A stretch of 64,000 nt of DNA. It comes from Roseicyclus persicicus. Its GTDB lineage: Bacteria > Pseudomonadota > Alphaproteobacteria > Rhodobacterales > Rhodobacteraceae. Both the position numbers and the translations under genes were made by a program. Location: contig NZ_JAAZQQ010000001.1 of assembly GCF_012395815.1 (NCBI RefSeq), positions 806,001 to 870,000 of the forward strand, read 5' to 3'. Below the pieces are notes generated by a model. The model was not told the DNA's origin and did no database searches. It saw nothing but the letters and a program-made list of their open reading frames with translations. This document shows, piece after piece, positions 59,549-64,000 of the stretch. Position 1 is the first letter of the stretch. Each line of letters starts with the position of its first letter.

Positions 59549-60187
59549 TCAGGGCCGCCAGCCGAGGAAGTTGGCGATCAGGCGCAGGCCCGCGCGCTGG
59601 CTTTTTTCCGGGTGGAACTGGGTGCCGACCACGTTGTCCCGGCCGACGATGGCCGTGACCGGCCCGCCGTAATCGGCGTGGGCCAGCAGATGCGCGGGGT
59701 CCGCCACCGTCATCGCGTAGGAATGCACGAAATAGGCGTGGTCGCCGGTCTCGATCCCGTCCAGCACCGGGTGCGGGCGGTCGATCACCAGGTCGTTCCA
59801 GCCCATGTGCGGCACCTTGAGGCCCGGGTCGGACGGCGTGATGCGCAGCACCTCGCCGGGGATCCAGCCGAACCCCGCCACGTCCTCGTATTCGCGGCCC
59901 CAAGTTGCCAGCATCTGCATCCCGACGCAGATGCCGAGGAAGGGCACGCCGCGGATCTCCACCGCCTCGACGATGGCCTGTTCCAGCCCGTCTATGGCCT
60001 GCAGCCCGCGGCGGCAGGCCGGGAAGGCGCCGTCGCCCGGCAGCACGATGCGGCTGGCGCGCGCCACCGCGTCGGGGTCGGCGGTGACGGTGACGGGGCC
60101 TGCCCCGGCCTCGGCGGCCATGCGCTGGAACGCCTTTTCCGCCGAGTGCAGGTTCCCCGAATCGTAGTCGATCAGGACAGTCGCCAT
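59549..60187 (-). CDS. hisH: imidazole glycerol phosphate synthase glutaminase subunit HisH
   Basis: 212 aa class I glutamine amidotransferase that feeds ammonia to HisF. The triad cysteine is Cys87 in GICVGMQ, and His and Glu are in FHPEKS. The N-terminus [17 protein letters not shown] is typical. It begins four bases after hisB. A longer frame upstream lies inside hisB and is rejected. Confidence 0.97.
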   Translation of the reverse strand: MATVLIDYDSGNLHSAEKAFQRMAAEAGAGPVTVTADPDAVARASRIVLPGDGAFPACRRGLQAIDGLEQAIVEAVEIRGVPFLGICVGMQMLATWGREYEDVAGFGWIPGEVLRITPSDPGLKVPHMGWNDLVIDRPHPVLDGIETGDHAYFVHSYAMTVADPAHLLAHADYGGPVTAIVGRDNVVGTQFHPEKSQRAGLRLIANFLGWRP

Positions 60188-60191
60188 GGGG

Positions 60192-60779
60192 TTACAGGCT
60201 GCCCTTGGTCGAGGGGATCGCGTCGGCGCGGCGCGGGTCGGGCTCCACCGCCTCGCGGAGCGCGCGGGCGACGGCCTTGAACGCGGCCTCGGCGATGTGG
60301 TGGCTGTTGATCCCGGCCAGTTTCGTGACGTGAAGCGTGATGCCGCCATGGGTCGACAGCGCCTGGAAGAACTCGCGCACCAGCTCGGTGTCGAAGCTGC
60401 CGATCTTCTGGGTGGGGAAGTCGACGTCCCACACGAGATAGGGCCGCCCCGACAGGTCGAGTGCCGCGCGCAGCAGCGCGTCGTCCATGGCGAGGTGGAA
60501 GCTGCCGTAGCGCCGGATGCCGCGCTTGTCGCCCAGTGCCTTGGTCAGCGCCTGGCCGAGCGCGATGCCGACATCCTCGACCGTGTGGTGATCGTCGATG
60601 TGCAGGTCGCCGGTGCAGCGCACCTCGAGGTCGATCAGCGCGTGGCGGGCCAGCTGGTCGAGCATGTGGTCGAAGAAGCCGACGCCGGTCTTGTTGTCGT
60701 AGCGGCCCGTGCCGTCGAGGGCGACCGACACGGAGATGTCGGTCTCGGCGGTGGTGCGGGTGATCCGGGCAGTGCGCAT
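60192..60779 (-). CDS. hisB: imidazoleglycerol-phosphate dehydratase
   Basis: 195 aa monofunctional HisB, manganese-dependent, for step 6 of histidine synthesis. The repeated metal motifs DDHHTVED and [13 protein letters not shown] are present with the usual spacing, as is [14 protein letters not shown]. There is no histidinol-phosphatase domain, as expected outside enterobacteria. It is the first gene of the his run; a possible promoter lies at 60806-60834. Confidence 0.97.
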   Translation of the reverse strand: MRTARITRTTAETDISVSVALDGTGRYDNKTGVGFFDHMLDQLARHALIDLEVRCTGDLHIDDHHTVEDVGIALGQALTKALGDKRGIRRYGSFHLAMDDALLRAALDLSGRPYLVWDVDFPTQKIGSFDTELVREFFQALSTHGGITLHVTKLAGINSHHIAEAAFKAVARALREAVEPDPRRADAIPSTKGSL

Positions 60780-60805
60780 GGCGGCCTCCGTCTGTCTCGG
60801 ACGAC

Positions 60806-60834
60806 CCTATAGACGCGGGAATCGGGCGGGGAAA
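60806..60834 (-). promoter_or_regulatory. possible hisB promoter
   Basis: On the minus strand TTTCCC is followed after 17 bases by TATAGG, 27 bases before the hisB start. The -10 is reasonable and the -35 is poor. Confidence 0.25.
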
Positions 60835-60841
60835 GGGCGGG

Positions 60842-61945
60842 CTAAAGGCCGAGCAGGTCGAAATAGGCCTGTGTGACATCGCGCCAGCGGTAGCGCCGGC
60901 GGGCGATGGCGGCCAGTTCGGCGCCCATGCCGTGGGCCAGGCGCGGGTCGGTCAGCACGGGGACGAGGGCGTCGAGGCTGTCGGCGCTGTCGAAATAGGC
61001 CGCCGCGTTGTCGGTCGTGGCCCGGTTGAAGGGGCAGTCGAAGGCGGCGACGGGGATCGCGAAGCCCATGATCTCGACCAGCGTGGGGTTGGTGCCGCCG
61101 GCGGAATGGCCGTGGACATAAAGCGTGGCGCCGTCACGGATGGCGCGCAGGCGGCCGGGGTCGTACTCGGCCTCGAGAAGGTGCAGGTGCGGGTGGCCGG
61201 CGTAACGCTGGCGCAGGTCGCGGCCGTGCGCCGTCGCGCCCCAGTTCGCCATCACCACCAGCGGCGGGCGCGGCGGGCGGGCGGCGAAGGTTCGCAGGAT
61301 CAGGGCGAGGTTGTTCTCGGGCTCGGCCCGGGCGATCGACAGCGCATAACCGCCCCGGGGCAGACCGAGGTCCGAGATGTCGGCGGGCGGCGTGCTGCGG
61401 GCCGCCTCGTGCCCGTAGGTGATGGCCAGCGTCTCGCGGCCGTAGCGGTCGCGGACATGGCGGGCGATCTCGGGGTTGTCGGCGATGACCTCGTGCGACC
61501 AGCGCGCCGCCAGCGCCTCGGACCCGCGCAGAACGCCGCGGGCGAGGCGGCCCCATTTCGGCCGCCGCCACTCGATCCCGTCGAGGTGGGTGACGATTCG
61601 CAGCCGCGTCGTGGCGCGGATCAGCGGCAGGGCCGAGGCGCCGGACACACCGAGGACCAGGGCCGCGGCGTGGCCGCTGCGGGCGGCCTGCATCAGCGAC
61701 AGGGCGTCGTAGGGGATCGACTGGGGGCCGTTGGCCTTGAGGGGCAGGTAGCGCAGCCGGGCGCCGAGAAAGCTGTCGGGGTGCGGCGCGGAGGTCTGCG
61801 GGCGGCTGCACCAGATCGTCAGCCGGTGCGCCTTGCCGGCGGCGGCGGCCGCGCGGACCAGTTCCTCGGCCAAGGTTTCGAACCCGCCGTAGCGGGCCGG
61901 AACGCCGACGGTTCCGATCACGGCGATCTGTCCGGCTGCGACCAT
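60842..61945 (-). CDS. GT4-type glycosyltransferase with DUF1972 N-terminus
   Basis: 367 aa GT-B glycosyltransferase. The N-terminus IAVIGTVGVPARYGGFETLAEELVR is the DUF1972 signature seen in rhamnosyl- and related transferases, and YVHGHSAGGTNPTLVEIMGFAIPVAAFD is the donor-binding end block with the usual Glu. It lies downstream of the yjbH-yjbF-small protein genes, separated from them by a strong hairpin, and probably builds an extracellular polysaccharide. The start at 61945 is chosen as the first ATG; no strong ribosome site is visible. Confidence 0.85.
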   Translation of the reverse strand: MVAAGQIAVIGTVGVPARYGGFETLAEELVRAAAAAGKAHRLTIWCSRPQTSAPHPDSFLGARLRYLPLKANGPQSIPYDALSLMQAARSGHAAALVLGVSGASALPLIRATTRLRIVTHLDGIEWRRPKWGRLARGVLRGSEALAARWSHEVIADNPEIARHVRDRYGRETLAITYGHEAARSTPPADISDLGLPRGGYALSIARAEPENNLALILRTFAARPPRPPLVVMANWGATAHGRDLRQRYAGHPHLHLLEAEYDPGRLRAIRDGATLYVHGHSAGGTNPTLVEIMGFAIPVAAFDCPFNRATTDNAAAYFDSADSLDALVPVLTDPRLAHGMGAELAAIARRRYRWRDVTQAYFDLLGL

Positions 61946-61958
61946 CGTCAACAGAGGA

Positions 61959-61991
61959 AAGGCCCGCGACGGGGATGCCGTCGCGGGCCTT
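61959..61991 (-). terminator. strong hairpin after the small secreted protein gene
   Basis: AAGGCCCGCGACGG and its exact complement form a 14-base stem around a 5-base loop, 22 bases beyond the stop of the small gene on the minus strand and 14 bases before the glycosyltransferase start. It can act in either direction, as the stem begins and ends with AAGG/CCTT. Confidence 0.75.
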
Positions 61992-62013
61992 CATGAGTCG
62001 CGGTGATGACCGA

Positions 62014-62223
62014 TCAGGTGCCGTCCGACGCCAGGCCGATGATGACGCCGGCGAGGACGACGAAGCCGCCGACCACGATGGCCCCCGCGGGGATCGTCGT
62101 CAGGATCGGCAGGGTTCCCGCCTGGGTCGATGCGGTGGTGTCGAGCGGGGCGATCTGCTGCGCGGTCGCAGCGGTGCCTGCCAGAAGGGTCGCAATCAGG
62201 GTCGTTCCGATAATCTTCTTCAT
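62014..62223 (-). CDS. small secreted/membrane protein of the yjb-type locus
   Basis: 69 aa protein. Residues 1-22 are a signal peptide (MKKIIGTTLIATLLAGTAAT, then A), followed by a Thr/Ser-rich stretch and a C-terminal hydrophobic segment GAIVVGGFVVLAGVIIGL. GGAGG lies nine bases before the ATG. It follows yjbH and yjbF, in a setting like that of E. coli YjbE, another small exported protein of an exopolysaccharide operon; actual homology cannot be claimed. It may be anchored in the inner membrane. Confidence 0.75.
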   Translation of the reverse strand: MKKIIGTTLIATLLAGTAATAQQIAPLDTTASTQAGTLPILTTIPAGAIVVGGFVVLAGVIIGLASDGT

Positions 62224-62396
62224 CGTGAAGCCTCCAATAAGTAGCTTGGGAAAGGGATACCGCAGGGACCCGCGTCCGATCAATGCTCGATTGCCCGGCT
62301 GGCGGAATTCCTCGCATCGCTGCCATGCAGCGTGTCCGAAATGCCGCGCCCATGTCGCGTTTGCCTGCGCGTTGTGCAGGTTGCGGACAGGCCGGA

Positions 62397-63089
62397 TCAC
62401 TCCTTGAGCCGGGTGATGCGCAGGTGGCCGATCTCGGGGCCGACCCACTGGTCGGACTGGATCGTCCGCCCGGCGCTGTCGAGGCGGTAGATGTTCTCGT
62501 AGCGGTCCGCGCCGGCCTGGCAGGTTTCGGTCATCCGCGTCAGGCTGCGGCTCGCGCCCGCGATCACCACCGGCTCGGGCCCGTCCAGCCGCAGGGTGCA
62601 GCTGTGCACCTCGCGCAGCTCTTGCGCCTCGCCGTCGAGGCGGACCATGAGCCGGTCCACCGGCCCCGTGCGCCGGGCCGCAAGCGCGGCGGCGACGGGC
62701 CGGACATCGGTCGCCATCAGGTCGAAGCCGAGGCCGCGGGTCGACCGCAGGAGGCCCCCGGCGCCCAGGGTGATGCCCCAGTCCTCGGGGCTGCGCCAGG
62801 TGGCGTCCGGCCCGTTCTGGCCGACGCGGGTCATCAGGCTGGCGCTGCCGAGGCGGGTCGCCTCGACAAGGATCAGCGGGCCCTGCAGCTGGGCCACTAC
62901 GGCGGGCGGCACCGTCGCCGCGGTCAGGGCCGGGCCCGTCGCCGCGACGGCCCCGCCGCCGAGGCCGGTGGCCCCGACGATGGTGCGGACGCCCTGCACG
63001 AGCGGATCGCTGCGGCCGTCGCCGCAGGCGGCCAGCGACACGGCCAGCGCGGCACAGCCGAGCAGGCGCAGGAAGGGGCTCAGCGCCAT
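62397..63089 (-). CDS. yjbF: YjbF/GfcB-family lipoprotein
   Basis: 230 aa lipoprotein. The lipobox is LAAC with Cys22 (LGCAALAVSLAACGDG). The rest reads like the YjbF/GfcB group found with group 4 capsule and Yjb exopolysaccharide genes (LMTRVGQNGPDATWRSPEDWGITL, YENIYRLDSAGRTIQSDQWVGPE). It overlaps the yjbH stop by 10 bases. It is likely an outer-membrane or periplasmic partner of YjbH. The assignment rests on remembered family features and gene order. Confidence 0.8.
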   Translation of the reverse strand: MALSPFLRLLGCAALAVSLAACGDGRSDPLVQGVRTIVGATGLGGGAVAATGPALTAATVPPAVVAQLQGPLILVEATRLGSASLMTRVGQNGPDATWRSPEDWGITLGAGGLLRSTRGLGFDLMATDVRPVAAALAARRTGPVDRLMVRLDGEAQELREVHSCTLRLDGPEPVVIAGASRSLTRMTETCQAGADRYENIYRLDSAGRTIQSDQWVGPEIGHLRITRLKE

Positions 63090-64000
63090 ATCATGCCTCG
63101 CGTGTCTTCGAACCGGGGCCGGTGGTAGTCGGTCACCAGGCCGTTCAGCCGCCCCTCGATGTTGAGCGTCGCGCCCCCGTCGCGCAGGACGGGGCGGATC
63201 GTGGCGGCCACGTTCTCGCGCGTCGCGGTGCCCGCGGTCCAGCCCAGCGGGATGTCCAGGGTGATCCCCTTGTCGAAGCTGCCCTCGCCGAAATCGTCGA
63301 AGGAGACGTCGGTGAAGGTGGCGAAGGCCCCGACGCGCCAGCCGTTGTCGAACACGCGCTCCAGCCGCAGGGTCGCGCCGTAGTCGCCCGCCAGGTAGCG
63401 GCCGGCATCGACCTGCGCCTCGAAATCGCCGCCGAGGTCGAAATAGGCCGACACATGGCCCATGGTCACGTCGTAGTCGCGCAGGCCGAAGCCGCCGTCG
63501 AAGTCCCGCTGCCAGACGTGGTTGACCTCGATCCCGAGGCCGAGGCGGCTGTCGACCGGCCGCCACAGCAGTTCGCCCGAGACCCCGGCATACATGCGTT
63601 CCAGGTAGCCCACCGTCAGGCGGCTGTATATGTTGCGCGCCGGCCGGCCGTAGTGGCTGAAGGTCAGGCGCTCGACGCGCGCGTCGCTTTCGCGGTTGTA
63701 GAGATAGGCGTCGGTGCGCACCGGGTAGGGGGCGGTCGGGCTGGCGACCGGGCCGTCGACCTGGCGCTGCTCGTCGAGGTTGCCGGCGACACGGGCGCGG
63801 ACCTCGCCCTCGGCGACGAAGCCGTTGCCGAATTCGTAGCGCGCCTCGGCGCGCACGCCCACGTCGGCGCGGATCGGGGCCGAGGGGTCGAACAGCGCGG
63901 TCTCGAGGTAGGGCGACACGCCCCAGGTGAAGCGGCGGCCGGGTTCCAGGATCTCGATCAGCTCGGGGTCGCGGGCGCCCAGCGGGTCCTCGACCTCGGC
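63080..64000 (-). CDS. yjbH: YjbH/GfcD-family outer membrane protein, C-terminal part
   Basis: The last 306 codons of a YjbH-type protein; the gene enters from the right edge and its start is not in the window. The visible part is rich in alternating hydrophobic and aromatic strands (YLERMYAGVSGELLWRPVDS, LGLGIEVNHVWQRDFDGGFG, GHVSAYFDLGGDFEAQVDAGRYLAGDYGATL), as in a beta-barrel porin for polysaccharide export. It is coupled by a 10-base overlap to yjbF. Confidence 0.8.
   Translation of the reverse strand, partial: AEVEDPLGARDPELIEILEPGRRFTWGVSPYLETALFDPSAPIRADVGVRAEARYEFGNGFVAEGEVRARVAGNLDEQRQVDGPVASPTAPYPVRTDAYLYNRESDARVERLTFSHYGRPARNIYSRLTVGYLERMYAGVSGELLWRPVDSRLGLGIEVNHVWQRDFDGGFGLRDYDVTMGHVSAYFDLGGDFEAQVDAGRYLAGDYGATLRLERVFDNGWRVGAFATFTDVSFDDFGEGSFDKGITLDIPLGWTAGTATRENVAATIRPVLRDGGATLNIEGRLNGLVTDYHRPRFEDTRGMIWR

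Overview
The window is a 64 kb chromosomal segment of a high-GC alphaproteobacterium, most likely a member of the Rhodobacteraceae. The evidence is the gene content (choXWV beside betICBA, an L-cysteate sulfo-lyase-like enzyme, a glgP-glgB-glgC-glgA-glgX-malQ run, and a his cluster carrying a DUF2147 gene), strong GC bias at third codon positions, and very tight packing with many ATGA stop/start overlaps. There are no insertion sequences, phage genes, CRISPR arrays or rRNA genes. Every gap between genes is under 300 bases.

Layout. 1-12440: glycogen synthesis and breakdown operon on the minus strand (glgP, glgB, glgC, glgA, glgX, malQ; malQ is cut by the left edge), divergent from an amylosucrase gene. 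Two LacI-type palindromes lie between them. 12443-12533: an evenly spaced array of four palindromes between two convergent genes. 12540-21608: panE-like reductase, an AAE3-type acyl-CoA ligase, a cysteate lyase/racemase pair, the divergent oxyR-katG pair, and a WYL regulator divergent from a RidA-like gene. 21613-26450: a coupled hydantoinase-VOC-racemase-DapA-like operon downstream of a phosphomannomutase gene. 26574-29583: a membrane protein, MoxR ATPase and VWA/metallopeptidase-like trio.

29587-37865: a choline and choline-O-sulfate module. betI-betC-betB-betA on the minus strand is divergent from the ABC importer choX-choW-choV, with a BetI-type operator between them; together they would import choline, remove sulfate from choline sulfate and oxidise choline to glycine betaine. 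37871-47719: acyl-CoA catabolism (two adjacent acyl-CoA dehydrogenases, a FadJ-type bifunctional enzyme, thiolase, glutaryl-CoA dehydrogenase, and an ACAD11-like dehydrogenase coupled to an APH-type kinase). 47828-56557: creatininase-family enzyme, a photolyase relative with unusual domain order, clpP-clpX, an FAH-family enzyme, a glycosyltransferase, tRNA-Tyr, rlmB, small proteins, and a candidate leader or small RNA ending in an intrinsic terminator. 56573-60779: hisB-hisH-hisA-hisF-hisE with a DUF2147 gene inserted on the other strand. 60842-64000: an exopolysaccharide locus (yjbH, yjbF, a small secreted protein, and a glycosyltransferase).

Strongest candidates for something undescribed: the regular palindrome array at 12443-12533, the hydantoinase operon at 21613-25013, the MoxR-VWA trio, the photolyase relative with its FAD domain first, and the structured leader at 55925-56066. 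All functional calls come from reading motifs and gene order; no database search was run.
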